Shown here one piece after another: positions 1 through 11,133 of a DNA stretch of 64,000 nt. The translations under genes and the position numbers were made by a program. The stretch is from Janthinobacterium sp. GW456P. Its GTDB lineage: Bacteria > Pseudomonadota > Gammaproteobacteria > Burkholderiales > Burkholderiaceae_D. How positions within the stretch are numbered: position 1 is the first letter of the stretch; each line of letters opens with the position of its first letter. The stretch spans positions 103,957-167,956 of the forward strand of contig NZ_NEHB01000009.1 in the NCBI RefSeq assembly GCF_002127655.1, in the 5' to 3' direction. A model generated the notes under the pieces. The model searched no databases. It was not told where the DNA came from and saw only the letters and a program-made list of their open reading frames with translations.

Positions 1-939
1 CGCCGGCACGGCAAGGTCTTGCCGTTGGAGCCGGCACTGCGCCTGCGCAATAACGACGAAGTGCTGGTGATCGGCCACCGTCCCGCGCTGGTGGCGGCCG
101 AAGCCATCCTGGGCGAGGAATTTGCCGACACGACGGGCTTGAACATGGCCGTCTCCGCCGTCGAAGTGGTGCTGCAGCAAGCCGCGCTGGTGGGCCAGCC
201 CTTGCGCCAGCTGGCCTTGCCCACCGGCGTGCACGTGGCGGCCGTCATCCGCGGCGAGCACAACATGCCGCCGCTGCCTGATCTTTCCTTGCAGCGCGAC
301 GACGTGCTGCGCCTGTACGGCACGACGGAAGGGCGCGAGCTGAACACGGCGCTGGCCGCCATCGGCAAGCGCATGCCCACGGGCGACCGCAGCAATATTG
401 TCTACGCCAGCATCGGCATCGTGCTCGGTGTGTATATCGGCGGCTTTACGGCCAAGCTGGGCGGCATTCCGTTTTCGCTGGGCACGGGCGGCGGCGCCCT
501 GCTGACGGGCCTCGTGTTCGGCTGGTACCAGGCGCGCAAGCCTGGCATGCCGGGCATTCATCCCAGCGCGCTCGACATGATGAAGGATATCGGTCTGGCC
601 ACCTTCATCGCCTGCGTGGGCCTGGCATCGGGACCGCAGGCGATCGAGCTGGTGCGCCAGTACGGCCTGTCGCTGCCGCTGATGGGCGTCCTGATCGCCG
701 TCATCCCCGCCTCGCTGTCGCTGCTGGTGGGCCATTTTTTCCTGAAGCTGGAAGCGCCCGTGCTCTTGGGCGCCATCGCCGGCCAGCAGGGCAGCACGCC
801 GGCCCTGTCGGCCGTGCAGAACGCGGCCGGCAATTCCACGCCCTTGCTGGGCTACACGATCACGTATGCGATCTCGAACGTGGTGCTGCCCCTGCTGGGG
901 CCGCTCATCGTGGCCCTGGCCGGTTCGGTGCGTGCATAA
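1..939 (+). CDS. AspT-like aspartate:alanine antiporter, 3' part (5' end outside window)
   Basis: The reading frame is open from base 1, so the true start lies upstream. The visible part (about 313 residues) begins in a TrkA-C-like regulatory segment, with a second such domain to about residue 115. A block of hydrophobic helices follows, with the glycine-rich stretch PFSLGTGGGALLTGLVFGW and the C-terminal motif GQQGSTPALSAV. This is the second half of the AspT/YidE antiporter architecture (two membrane halves around two TrkA-C domains), which in Tetragenococcus AspT exchanges aspartate for alanine in the inner membrane. A full-length paralogue follows after 52 bp, and the two share the same C-terminal motif layout. 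Whether this copy exchanges the same substrates is inference. Confidence 0.85.
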   Translation, partial: RRHGKVLPLEPALRLRNNDEVLVIGHRPALVAAEAILGEEFADTTGLNMAVSAVEVVLQQAALVGQPLRQLALPTGVHVAAVIRGEHNMPPLPDLSLQRDDVLRLYGTTEGRELNTALAAIGKRMPTGDRSNIVYASIGIVLGVYIGGFTAKLGGIPFSLGTGGGALLTGLVFGWYQARKPGMPGIHPSALDMMKDIGLATFIACVGLASGPQAIELVRQYGLSLPLMGVLIAVIPASLSLLVGHFFLKLEAPVLLGAIAGQQGSTPALSAVQNAAGNSTPLLGYTITYAISNVVLPLLGPLIVALAGSVRA

Positions 940-991
940 AGCGTCCGCAAGGGCGTAGTCAAGAATTCCTTCAACACGAAAGGCGGTCCGC

Positions 992-2680
992 ATGGAATGG
1001 TTGCATGAGTTATTCAAGAAGTCGCCCGAAATTGCTTTGTTTCTCTCCCTGGCAGTGGGCTACTACATCGGCAAGATCAAGTTCGGCTCGTTTCAGCTGG
1101 GCGGGGTCGCCGGTTCACTGCTGGTGGCGGTCCTCGTCAGCCAGGTGGGCGTGGCCATCGATCCCGGCGTCAAGTCGGTATTGTTCGCCCTGTTCATTTA
1201 CGCGGTCGGCTATGAAAGCGGGCCGCAATTCTTCAATTCGCTGGGGCGCCAGTCCGTGCGCGAAATCATCCTGGCCGTCGTGCTGGCCGTGACGGCGCTG
1301 CTGACAGTGGTCATCATGGCCAAGGTGTTCGGCCTGGACAAGGGCCTGGCGGCCGGCGTGGCGGCGGGCGGCTTGACGCAATCGGCGATCATCGGCACGG
1401 CCGGCGATGCGATCACCAAGCTGGGCCTGGCGGCCGACGAGGTGGCGCGCCTGCAGGGCAACGTGGCCGTCGGCTATGCCGTCACCTACGTGTTCGGCTC
1501 GTTTGGCGCCATCATCGTCTGCGTCAACATCTTGCCTAAACTCATGAAACGCACCATCCGCGAAGATGCGATCAAGGCGGAAACGGCGCTGCAGGCGGGC
1601 GTGCAGGTGCTGGGACCGGGCCAGACGCCGGCCGCGCCAGATTTGATCGGCCGCATCTACGACGTCGGTCCGGGCGCCGGCCGCACCGTGGAAGAGATCG
1701 AAAGCGCTCATCCGAACACGGCCATTACCATCGAGCGCGTGAAACGCAATGGCCAGATCATCGACGTCAGCCCGGACCTGGTGCTGGCGGCCGACGACAT
1801 CGTGCTGCTGGTGGGCCGCCGCGAAGCCATGCTCAGCGTGTCTTCCCAGCTGGGCAAGGAATTGCTTGCCGTCGAAGGCATGGAGCTGGTGATGCAGCGC
1901 CGCGACATGGTGCTGACCAACAAGGCTTACCACAACAAGACGGTGGGCGAAATCCGCAGCGCGACGGCGCCGGGCGTGCGTCACGGCATCTTTGTCGTGC
2001 AGCTGAGCCGCATGGGCAAGATCCTGCCCATGCAGCCGGAAACCGTGGTGCAGACGGGCGACGTGGTGACCATCTATGGCGCCGAGCAGGACGTCAAGCG
2101 CGTGGCGGCCGAAGTGGGCTATATGATCGTGCCGAGCGCCAAGACGGACTTCGTCTACATGGGCGCCGGCCTCGTCGTCGGCCTGCTGGTCGGCTTGCTG
2201 GTGGCGCGCATCGGTTCGATTCCACTGACGCTGGGCAGTGGCGGCGGCGTGCTGCTGTCGGGCCTCGTGTTCGGCTGGTTCCGCGCCAAGCGCCAGACGT
2301 TCGGCTACATGCCCAGCGGCGCCGTGCAAATCCTCAAGGATCTGGGCCTGGCCGGCTTTGTTGCCGTCGTCGGCCTCACGTCGGGCCTGCAAGCCGTGCA
2401 AACCGTGCGCGAACACGGCCTGACCCTGTTTGGCGTGGGCGTGGTGGTGACCATCCTGCCGATGATGTTGACCATGCTGATCGGCCGTTATGTCTTGCGC
2501 TATGACAACGTGGCCGTGTTCGCGGGCGCCTTGTCCGGCTCGCGCAGTGCCAATCCCGCGTTCGGCGAAGTGCTGAACGCGGCGCAAAACTCGATTCCCA
2601 CCGTACCGTTTGCCATCACGTATGCCCTGGCCAACGTTTTCCTGACCCTGCTGGGGCCGCTGATCGTGGCCTTCGTCTGA
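992..2680 (+). CDS. aspT: Aspartate:alanine antiporter (AspT family)
   Basis: A 562-residue inner-membrane protein, the usual AspT length. An N-terminal membrane half (about residues 1-180) is followed by two TrkA-C-like soluble domains (about 205-375) and a C-terminal membrane half containing IPLTLGSGGGVLLSGLVFGW and GSRSANPAFGEV. AspT exchanges external aspartate for internal alanine. Together with cytoplasmic aspartate decarboxylation this consumes a proton per turnover and generates proton motive force. The decarboxylase gene follows 45 bp downstream, which strongly supports the assignment. The start ATG is preceded by AAAGGCGG, a plausible ribosome-binding site. It lies 52 bp after the partial paralogue, so the three genes are probably one operon. 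Confidence 0.9.
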   Translation: MEWLHELFKKSPEIALFLSLAVGYYIGKIKFGSFQLGGVAGSLLVAVLVSQVGVAIDPGVKSVLFALFIYAVGYESGPQFFNSLGRQSVREIILAVVLAVTALLTVVIMAKVFGLDKGLAAGVAAGGLTQSAIIGTAGDAITKLGLAADEVARLQGNVAVGYAVTYVFGSFGAIIVCVNILPKLMKRTIREDAIKAETALQAGVQVLGPGQTPAAPDLIGRIYDVGPGAGRTVEEIESAHPNTAITIERVKRNGQIIDVSPDLVLAADDIVLLVGRREAMLSVSSQLGKELLAVEGMELVMQRRDMVLTNKAYHNKTVGEIRSATAPGVRHGIFVVQLSRMGKILPMQPETVVQTGDVVTIYGAEQDVKRVAAEVGYMIVPSAKTDFVYMGAGLVVGLLVGLLVARIGSIPLTLGSGGGVLLSGLVFGWFRAKRQTFGYMPSGAVQILKDLGLAGFVAVVGLTSGLQAVQTVREHGLTLFGVGVVVTILPMMLTMLIGRYVLRYDNVAVFAGALSGSRSANPAFGEVLNAAQNSIPTVPFAITYALANVFLTLLGPLIVAFV

Positions 2681-4336
<1,656 letters not shown>

Positions 4337-4358
4337 GCCGCTAGCCGCTTGGTCTGAC

Positions 4359-4392
4359 AAAAACGGGCGCCCCGCATGAGGCGCCCGTTTTT
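4359..4392 (+). terminator. Rho-independent terminator after aspD
   Basis: A GC-rich stem (ACGGGCGCC / GGCGCCCGT) with an eight-base loop is followed by a T run and preceded by an A run, so it could act in both directions. It lies about 20 bp after the aspD stop codon. Confidence 0.9.
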
Positions 4393-4514
4393 GTCTGTCA
4401 GCGTGCATAAGCAATAGTGTAGGCTGGAATGGACATCCGTAGATATAATTGCTATTGTGAAAGTATAAACATGGCAACCCCGTGCTTTCCCCTCATTCAT
4501 TGACTGGACGCTAC

Positions 4515-5942
4515 ATGGGCAGATTGCAAGGACATTTATTATTCGCCGGCGCACTGGCCGCATTCCTGCCGGCGCTGCCGGCGCAGGCGCAGTTGCCGGC
4601 CGGCGCGCCTGTGAGTTTCAGCGAAGCGCTGCAGCAGGCCGCCGCCGCTTCGGGCGCCGTGCAGGGCGCCGCGCTCGACGTGCGCGCGAAAACCCTCAAG
4701 GCCGAGGCGCTGTCGAATATCGACGGCCCTTCCGTGGACTTGACGGCGTTTCGCGGCCGCCTGTCGACGGACTTGAACATCGATACGAGCGGCTTGTCCG
4801 GCGTGGTGGGCGGCATCGAATCGGTGCTGCCGCCGATTCCCGGCTTGCCCACGCCGCACATTCCCAATTCCCTGAACCGCGAAGTGGTGACGGACCTGAC
4901 CTCGTTCGGCTTGCTGGGCATGTGGCCCATCTACACGGGCGGGCGGCTGGACGCTGTCAAGGGCCTCGCGTCGAGCCTGACCCTGGCCGCGCAGGCGGAA
5001 CGCGCGGAAGCGGAAGAGCAGCTGGCGACCCTGGTGGCGCAGCGCTATTTCCAGTTGCTGCTGGCCAAGCGGGTGGTGGCCGTGCGGGCCGAAGTGACGG
5101 CCGGCGTGACGGAACATCAGCGCGACGCGGCCAGGCTGGAAAAGGGCGGCCTGATTTCGCGCGCGGAACGCCTGCGTGCCGACGTGGCCCTCGATAGCGC
5201 CCGCAGCGACGAGGCGCAGGCGCGCAGCGACGAGGAAATCGCCCAGGTGGCGCTCGACCGTTTGCTCTCCGTCAACACGCAAGTGCGACCCAGCACGCCA
5301 TTGTTCGTCAACAGCTTGCCGGTGGGTACCTTGCAATCGTTCATCAGTACGGGCATGCGCGAAAATGCGAACTGGAAAAAGATCGACAGCAAGCGCGTGC
5401 AGGCCGAGCAGGCCTTGAAGCTGCATGGCAAGGAGTACGCACCCACCGTGTTTGCCATCGGTAACTACAACCTGAATCGCGGCAATGAAAAACTCGTGCG
5501 CTCGAACTGGGCCATCGGCCTCGTCGTGGCCGTGCCGCTCGTGCACCGCATCAATACGGGCAAGATGATCGCCGCCGCCAAGCTGGACCAGGAGCGCGTG
5601 GAAGTGGTGGCGCGCCAGGCCGAGCGCGACATTCCCACCCTGATCGAAAAGAACTGGCGCGCGCTGGAAAACGCGCGCATCCAGTACCTGTCCACGGCGT
5701 CGTCGGTGGAGCTGGCGCGCGAAAATATCCGTTTGCAAACGGTCGCCTTCCAGCAGGGACAAGTGACGTCGCTGGAAGTGGTCGACGCGCGCCTGAACCT
5801 GGCCAAGGTCGAGACCCAGCGCGCGCAGACGGCCTATAACTATGTGATGGGGCTGGCGCAATTGCTGGAAGCGACGGGCGAGACGCAGCGCCTGGGCAGC
5901 CTGGCGGCAGCGGCCGATATCCAATTACCTGTGGACAAATAA
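4515..5942 (+). CDS. TolC-family outer-membrane efflux channel
   Basis: A predicted 475-residue protein starting MGRLQGHLLFAGALAAFLPALP, with a signal peptide ending near AQA. The body shows the two long alpha-helical repeats of TolC-like channels: repeated Ala/Glu/Arg/Gln helices around residues 150-250 and 370-460, with an internal sequence repeat. TolC trimers form the outer-membrane exit duct of tripartite exporters. The ATG at 4515 gives a clean signal peptide; an upstream GTG at 4482 would add 11 residues without hydrophobic character. The next gene, the HlyD-type adaptor, starts 2 bp after the stop codon, so the channel is cotranscribed with its adaptor and permeases. Confidence 0.85.
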   Translation: MGRLQGHLLFAGALAAFLPALPAQAQLPAGAPVSFSEALQQAAAASGAVQGAALDVRAKTLKAEALSNIDGPSVDLTAFRGRLSTDLNIDTSGLSGVVGGIESVLPPIPGLPTPHIPNSLNREVVTDLTSFGLLGMWPIYTGGRLDAVKGLASSLTLAAQAERAEAEEQLATLVAQRYFQLLLAKRVVAVRAEVTAGVTEHQRDAARLEKGGLISRAERLRADVALDSARSDEAQARSDEEIAQVALDRLLSVNTQVRPSTPLFVNSLPVGTLQSFISTGMRENANWKKIDSKRVQAEQALKLHGKEYAPTVFAIGNYNLNRGNEKLVRSNWAIGLVVAVPLVHRINTGKMIAAAKLDQERVEVVARQAERDIPTLIEKNWRALENARIQYLSTASSVELARENIRLQTVAFQQGQVTSLEVVDARLNLAKVETQRAQTAYNYVMGLAQLLEATGETQRLGSLAAAADIQLPVDK

Positions 5943-5944
5943 GA

Positions 5945-6919
5945 ATGAGCACCTCCAAAAAAACCTTGGCCATCGCCGCCGCCATCGTCGTCCTGGGCTT
6001 CGTGGGCTGGGGCTTGTACCAGGCATTCCAGCCGCAGCGCCTGCCTTTGCAGGGACAGATGGATGCGCAGGAAGTCAATGTCTCGTCGAAAGTGCCGGGC
6101 AGGGTGGGCCAGCTGTACGTCAAGCTGGGCCAGACGGTGCCGAAAGGCGAGTTGCTGTTTCAGCTGACGAGTCCGGAAGTGGATGCGAAGGTCGCGCAAG
6201 CGACGGCCGCCACGCAGGCAGCCGATGCCGTGGCGCAAAAGGCGCAAGCGGGTGCGCGTCCCGAGGAAGTCGCGGCCGCGAAAGCCAATTGGGAGCGGGC
6301 GCAAACGGGCGCCACCATTGCCAAGACCACGTACGGCCGCGTCAACAATATGTACGAGCAAGGCGTGATCGCGCAGCAGAAACGCGACGAGGCGCAGGCG
6401 CAATGGCGCGCCGCCGAGCAGCTGGCGCAGGCGGCCCGCGCGCAATATGACATGGCGCAAAAGGGCGCCCGTCCGGAAGACAAGACGGCCGCCGCCGCCC
6501 AGGCGCGCCAGGTGGGCGCCGTGCTGACGGAAGCGCAAGTCGCGCTGGCGGAGACGAAGATCGCCGCGCCCGTGGCGGGCCAGGTCAGCAAGATCCAGAT
6601 ACAGCCGGGTGAACTGGCGCCGCAAGGCTTCCCAGTGATTACGCTGGTCAACCTCGACGACGCCTGGGCCGTGCTGCAGGTGCGCGAAGATGAGATGGCG
6701 GCGTTTGCCATGGGCAGCACGCATACGGCGAATGTGCCGGCCTTGAAACAGCAAGTGAGCTTCAAGGTCAGTTCCGTGGCCGTGCTGCCCGATTTCGCCA
6801 CATGGCGCGCGGCCCGCCCGGGCGGCACGGATTTGCGCACCTTCGAGATACGCCTGCGTCCCGCCATCAAGGTCGAGGGCTTGCGCCCGGGTATGTCGGT
6901 TGTGTTTCCACCGCTCTGA
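5945..6919 (+). CDS. HlyD-family periplasmic adaptor (membrane fusion protein)
   Basis: A 324-residue protein with one N-terminal membrane anchor (about residues 7-27). A first half lipoyl motif follows (VSSKVPGRVGQLYVKLGQTV), then a long alpha-helical hairpin (about 75-195), the second lipoyl half (TKIAAPVAGQVSKIQIQPGE) and a beta-barrel domain. It should bridge the inner-membrane permeases and the TolC-like channel encoded just upstream. Related proteins are YhiI and YbhG. It sits 2 bp after the channel gene and 6 bp before the first permease gene. The substrate cannot be read from the sequence. Confidence 0.9.
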   Translation: MSTSKKTLAIAAAIVVLGFVGWGLYQAFQPQRLPLQGQMDAQEVNVSSKVPGRVGQLYVKLGQTVPKGELLFQLTSPEVDAKVAQATAATQAADAVAQKAQAGARPEEVAAAKANWERAQTGATIAKTTYGRVNNMYEQGVIAQQKRDEAQAQWRAAEQLAQAARAQYDMAQKGARPEDKTAAAAQARQVGAVLTEAQVALAETKIAAPVAGQVSKIQIQPGELAPQGFPVITLVNLDDAWAVLQVREDEMAAFAMGSTHTANVPALKQQVSFKVSSVAVLPDFATWRAARPGGTDLRTFEIRLRPAIKVEGLRPGMSVVFPPL

Positions 6920-6925
6920 TACGCG

Positions 6926-8107
6926 ATGAACGAAGCGGATAAGGGGCCGGTTTCTGCGCTGGCGCGCGAGTGGCGGCGCTTGCGCGGCGACTTCTGGGAT
7001 TGGGGCATGCTCAGCTGGATTCCAGTCGTGCTGTGCGGCATGCTGTGGCTGGTGTTTTCCGCCGGCATCGCGCGCGACTTGCCCATCGTCGTCATCGACA
7101 ATGACAACTCCACCTTGTCGCGCCAGCTCACGCGCTGGCTCGACGCTTCGCCCGGCATCGCGGTGGCGGCCAAGGTGGCGTCCAGCGACGAAGCCCTGCA
7201 CCGCTTGCGCGAGCGCACGGCGTTTGGCTATCTGCTGATCCCCAACGATTTCGAGCAGAAACTGCTGGGCGGCCGCCAGGCCACAGTGCAATGGCTGTAC
7301 AACGCGCAGTTTTCCTCGCACGCGGGCGCCTTGCTGCGCGACGTGCGCACGGTCAGCACGACCTTGTCGGCCGGCATCGAGATGACGGCGCGCGCGAAAA
7401 AGGGCATGTCGGGCGTGCAGGCTGCGGCCCAGTTCGAGCCGATCCGCACGACCTTGAACAGTTTGTACAATGAAAATATCAGCTACGAAGCATTCCTGAC
7501 CCTGGCGCTGATGCCGGCCATGCTGCAGATTTTCATCGTCGTCGCCGTCGTCACGAGTATCGGACGGGAGTTGCGCGACGGCACGGTGCCGCAATGGCTG
7601 GCCTCGGCCAACGGCAGCTGGCTGCGCGCCGTCGGTGCCAAGCTGCTGTTTCCCCTGATCGCCTACTGTGCGCTGGCGCTGCTGTACTTGTTGTTTTTCA
7701 GCCTGGCGCGGGGCTGGGCCGTGGCGGGCAGCTTGCCCGCCTTGCTGCTGAGCATGCTGCTGCTGGTGCTCGCGTATTGCGGCCTGGCGACCTTGCTGAT
7801 CGGCGCCACCCTGTCGCTGCGGCTGGCCCTGTCGGGCGCGGCATTTATTACGGCGCCGGCCTTCGCGTTCGCGGGCCAGGCTTTTCCCTTGATGGCCATG
7901 CCGGCGCCCGCGCGCGCCTGGGCGGAAGCCTTGCCGCTCACGCATTATCTGCAATTGCAGACGAAATTCTGGCTGGCCGGCGCGCCGTGGCGTTATGGCG
8001 TGCAGGAAATGCTGGTTTTGGCCGGCTTCGCCATCGGCTGCGGCGCCGTGGGCGTGTTCCTGCTGGCGCGCCGCGCGAATGCGCCTGCCGCCTGGGGGCG
8101 CGCATGA
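6926..8107 (+). CDS. ABC-2 type exporter permease (YhhJ/YbhS-like), first subunit
   Basis: A 393-residue inner-membrane protein of ABC2_membrane_3 type. It has one N-terminal transmembrane helix (about 28-46), a large periplasmic domain beginning VVIDNDNSTLSRQLTRWLD (the typical 'V-D-x-D-x-S' opening), then five or so C-terminal helices (about 195-385). The stop codon overlaps the start of the second permease by 4 bp (ATGA), implying translational coupling and probably a heterodimer. No ATP-binding subunit is encoded in or beside the operon, which is noteworthy for a protein of this class. Confidence 0.85.
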   Translation: MNEADKGPVSALAREWRRLRGDFWDWGMLSWIPVVLCGMLWLVFSAGIARDLPIVVIDNDNSTLSRQLTRWLDASPGIAVAAKVASSDEALHRLRERTAFGYLLIPNDFEQKLLGGRQATVQWLYNAQFSSHAGALLRDVRTVSTTLSAGIEMTARAKKGMSGVQAAAQFEPIRTTLNSLYNENISYEAFLTLALMPAMLQIFIVVAVVTSIGRELRDGTVPQWLASANGSWLRAVGAKLLFPLIAYCALALLYLLFFSLARGWAVAGSLPALLLSMLLLVLAYCGLATLLIGATLSLRLALSGAAFITAPAFAFAGQAFPLMAMPAPARAWAEALPLTHYLQLQTKFWLAGAPWRYGVQEMLVLAGFAIGCGAVGVFLLARRANAPAAWGRA

Positions 8108-9252
8108 TGTGGACCGCCTTCCTCGCCACCTGGCGCGCCATGCTGACGGACAAGGGCGCGCTGACCTTGCTGTTTATCGGCGGCATCATTTACTCCTTTT
8201 TCTACCCCTTGCCATACTCGGCGGAAATCGTCCAGCGCGTGCCCGTGGCCGTGGTCGACCAGGACCGCAGCGCCATGTCGCGCCAGCTCATGCGCTTTGC
8301 CATGGCCCATCCCTCGCTGCAGGTCGTGGCCGTCACGCCGGACTTGCCCGTCGCGCAGGATTTATTGTGGCGCGACCAGGTCATGGGCGTGCTGATCATT
8401 CCCGACGGCTTGCAGACGGACGTGCTGGCCGGCCGCGCCGCCCATGCCCAGGTGGCGGGTAATGGCTTGTATCTGATGCTGAACAAGGTGGCCTTGAACG
8501 GCCTGGCGGAAGTGGTGGGCACGGTGTCGGCCGGCATCGAACTCAAACGCCTGGGGGCGGGCACGCCATCGACCGTGCAAGCCAACCAGCAGCGCGCACC
8601 CATCGCCTTTGACGCCGTGCCCCTGTTTAACGTCAAGGAAGGCTATGGCGCCTATGTCGTGCCCGGCGTGGCGACACTGATCGTGCAGCAGACCTTGCTG
8701 ATCGGCATGACCATGCTGTTCGGCACCTGGTATCAGCGCAAGAGTTTTCCGCTGGCGGGCCGGCGCACGGCCGGTGGCTATGCGGGCATGCTGCTGGCGT
8801 TTGCCTGCGTGGCGTTTTTGAACTGCTGCTATTTCTTCGGCTTCGTCTTCTGGTTCCAGGATTACCCCCGTGGCGGCAACTTTGGCGGCATGCTCTTGCT
8901 GCTGGTGCTGTTCTCGCTGGCGGAAGCGGCGTTCGGCATGTTGCTGGGCATGCTGTTCCGCACGCGCGAGCGGGGCACGCAGCTGATGATCGCCACCTCG
9001 ATGCCGGTGCTGTTCCTCGCGGGCCTGACCTGGCCCGTGTCGTCCATGCCCGTCGTGCTGCAATGGCTGCGCTGGCTGCTGCCGTCCACTGCCGGCATCC
9101 AGGGCTTTGTCGCGCTCAATCAGATGGGCGCCTCGCTGTATGAAATCCGCCATGAAGTGGCGGGCTTGCTGGCCTTGCTGCTGGCCTGTGTGGCGCTGGG
9201 CTGGTGGCGCTGGCGCGCCGAGGCGCCGGCGCCCGTCGTCCAACAAGGATGA
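8104..9252 (+). CDS. ABC-2 type exporter permease, second subunit
   Basis: A 382-residue paralogue of the preceding permease: N-terminal helix (about 18-34), periplasmic domain beginning VAVVDQDRSAMSRQLMRFA, then C-terminal helices with NYFFG- and PVSSMP-like stretches. The frame stays open far upstream, but the ATG at 8104 overlapping the previous stop codon (ATGA) gives the correct N-terminal helix. It is last in the channel-adaptor-permease-permease operon. In the YbhFSR and YhiI-RbbA-YhhJ systems the partner ATPase is encoded alongside. Here it is absent, so an ATPase in trans or another energy source must be assumed. Confidence 0.85.
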   Translation: MMWTAFLATWRAMLTDKGALTLLFIGGIIYSFFYPLPYSAEIVQRVPVAVVDQDRSAMSRQLMRFAMAHPSLQVVAVTPDLPVAQDLLWRDQVMGVLIIPDGLQTDVLAGRAAHAQVAGNGLYLMLNKVALNGLAEVVGTVSAGIELKRLGAGTPSTVQANQQRAPIAFDAVPLFNVKEGYGAYVVPGVATLIVQQTLLIGMTMLFGTWYQRKSFPLAGRRTAGGYAGMLLAFACVAFLNCCYFFGFVFWFQDYPRGGNFGGMLLLLVLFSLAEAAFGMLLGMLFRTRERGTQLMIATSMPVLFLAGLTWPVSSMPVVLQWLRWLLPSTAGIQGFVALNQMGASLYEIRHEVAGLLALLLACVALGWWRWRAEAPAPVVQQG

Positions 9253-9312
9253 GCATGAAGCCGGGGGAAGCGCTGGAGCCCCAACTGCCTGTATCGTTAG
9301 CGACGGGATCCA

Positions 9313-10176
9313 TCATGCTTTCTGCAATGCCGCCAGCAGCAGCTGGCAAAAACCGTCACGCACCGGGTCGGGCAGGTTGTCATTGGCCCGCAGCAGGCTG
9401 TCGACGCGCGGTAGCGGTGCCAGCCGTTCCAGTGCCGTGTGCCGGTGCACGCCCTGGTTCAGCTTGCGTGCATTGACCACCGCCATGCCCAGGCCGGCGG
9501 CAACGGCGGTCAGCATCCCCGCCACCGATGGGCATTCCAGGCCCACGCTCCAGGCCATGCCGGCCTGGCCCAGCTTTTCCTCGGCCAGCCGGCGGTAAAA
9601 GCAGTGTGGCCCGTAGGTAATCAGTTTGACGGTATCTCCCGGCAAGGTCTGCTCTGCCGAGGCAGCGCACCAATGCAGCGTTTCTGACCATAACAGGGTG
9701 TCGCTCGGCGCCGCCTTGCCGGCAAAATCCTGGTGCAAAATCACATCGAGCACGCCGTCGGCAAAGCGTTCGCGCAATACCTGGCTTTGCTCCACCACCA
9801 GCTGCACGTCCACCTTGGGGTGGTGATGCGAGAACTGCGACAGCACTGCGCACACGTCCGCCAATGAAATCTGCTCCGTCACGCCGATGCGCAGCCGGCC
9901 TTGCATCGCCGATGGCGAAAAATGGGCGACGGCGTCATCGTGGGCGTCGAGTATGTCGAACGCATGCCGCAGCAGCACGGCTCCCTGGTCGGTCGTGCCA
10001 AACCGCCCGCCACTGCGCGCCAGCAGCTGGCAATCGAGCTGCTGCTCCAGCCTCTTGATTTTCCAGCTGACGGCCGACTGGCTCAGATGGAGCAAGCTGG
10101 CTGCCTGGCTCATGCTGCCGGTTTGTGCCACTGCCCTGAACACCCGCAGGGCGTCGATGGAGAGACGCAAATTCAT
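9313..10176 (-). CDS. LysR-family transcriptional regulator
   Basis: A 287-residue LysR regulator. The N-terminal winged helix-turn-helix (residues 1-60) includes FRAVAQTGSMSQAASLLHLSQSAVSWKIKRLE, cited here in pieces: recognition helix near QSAVSWKI. The effector-binding domain covers about 88-285. It is transcribed divergently from the hydrolase-GST pair, with about 100 bp between the two starts, the usual LysR layout. It probably controls that pair and itself. The ligand is unknown. Confidence 0.9.
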   Translation of the reverse strand: MNLRLSIDALRVFRAVAQTGSMSQAASLLHLSQSAVSWKIKRLEQQLDCQLLARSGGRFGTTDQGAVLLRHAFDILDAHDDAVAHFSPSAMQGRLRIGVTEQISLADVCAVLSQFSHHHPKVDVQLVVEQSQVLRERFADGVLDVILHQDFAGKAAPSDTLLWSETLHWCAASAEQTLPGDTVKLITYGPHCFYRRLAEEKLGQAGMAWSVGLECPSVAGMLTAVAAGLGMAVVNARKLNQGVHRHTALERLAPLPRVDSLLRANDNLPDPVRDGFCQLLLAALQKA

Positions 10177-10275
10177 GAGTTATGACAAAAGTTGGATGGA
10201 AGGTCAAAAGAATGTCACTGGCGTCATGTTGAGTCAAGCCTTAGCCTGCAGGTTCTGCATACGAAAGGATAGTTG

Positions 10276-11133
10276 ATGAGGAGTCAAGAACCGCTGTTGA
10301 ATGGCCACGCCCTGATCCACGGACAGCGTATCGCCACCGGCATCCATGGCGCAGGCACGCCGCTGGTGCTGGTGCATGGCACGCCGGCGCACAGCATTAT
10401 CTGGCGCGAACTGGTGCCGCTGTTCGTCGATGCCGGTTTTCAGGTGCACCTGTATGACTTGCTGGGCTTTGGGCGATCCGAGCGGCCCGTCGAGGCCGAT
10501 ACCTCGGTAGCGGCGCAGGTGACCTTGCTGGCGGCCTTGCTCGACCACTGGCAACTGCCGGCCACCCATTTGTTTGGCCACGATATCGGCGGCGCCATTG
10601 CGCTGCGCCTGGCGTTCGACCACGCGGCGCGCCTGCGCGGCTTGAGCATCGCCGACGCGCCCAGCTACGATTCCTGGCCATCGCCCACCTGGAAGCATCT
10701 GCGCGATGACTTCGCCCGGTGTGCTTTGACGCCGGCCAGCGAGCATTGCGCCACGATGGCACGCCAGCTGGCCATGGCCGTTTTTCACAAGGACAGGATG
10801 CAGGGCGAGCTTCTGCGGTGTTACCTGGAGCCGCTGTGCGGCGTGGTGGGGCAGCCCTCGTTTTACCAGCACCAGGTGGCGCACTATAACGCCTGCCATA
10901 CGATGGACTTTAGCGAAAAACTGCCGCGGTTAACCTTGCCGGTACAGATATTATGGGGCCGGCAGGACGAGTGGCAGCCGGTCGCGTATGGCCATCGCCT
11001 GCAGCGCGATATTCCCGGCGCCACCTTGCACCTGTTTGACGAGGCCGGGCACTTCCTGATGGAGGATGCGCCAGCGGCCGTCGCGGCACAAGTGATCGCG
11101 TTTATTCATCAGCTGGAGAGGAGGGGGCCATGA
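10276..11133 (+). CDS. Alpha/beta hydrolase (haloalkane dehalogenase/epoxide hydrolase-like)
   Basis: A 285-residue alpha/beta hydrolase. HGTPAHS carries the oxyanion-hole HG dipeptide (about residue 34). The nucleophile elbow reads GHDIGGAIA, so the nucleophile is aspartate, as in haloalkane dehalogenases and epoxide hydrolases rather than serine esterases. The catalytic His is in EAGHFLMED near the C-terminus. A cap domain occupies about 130-215. The ATG at 10276 follows AAAGGA by six bases; the TTG just before it is less likely. The stop codon overlaps the GST start (ATGA), suggesting joint detoxification of an electrophilic substrate. That role is inference. Confidence 0.85.
   Translation: MRSQEPLLNGHALIHGQRIATGIHGAGTPLVLVHGTPAHSIIWRELVPLFVDAGFQVHLYDLLGFGRSERPVEADTSVAAQVTLLAALLDHWQLPATHLFGHDIGGAIALRLAFDHAARLRGLSIADAPSYDSWPSPTWKHLRDDFARCALTPASEHCATMARQLAMAVFHKDRMQGELLRCYLEPLCGVVGQPSFYQHQVAHYNACHTMDFSEKLPRLTLPVQILWGRQDEWQPVAYGHRLQRDIPGATLHLFDEAGHFLMEDAPAAVAAQVIAFIHQLERRGP

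Noticed and set aside
5840..7954. 704-codon antisense open frame opposite the exporter operon
   Set aside because: Same shadow pattern; the sense strand encodes coherent adaptor and permease domains.
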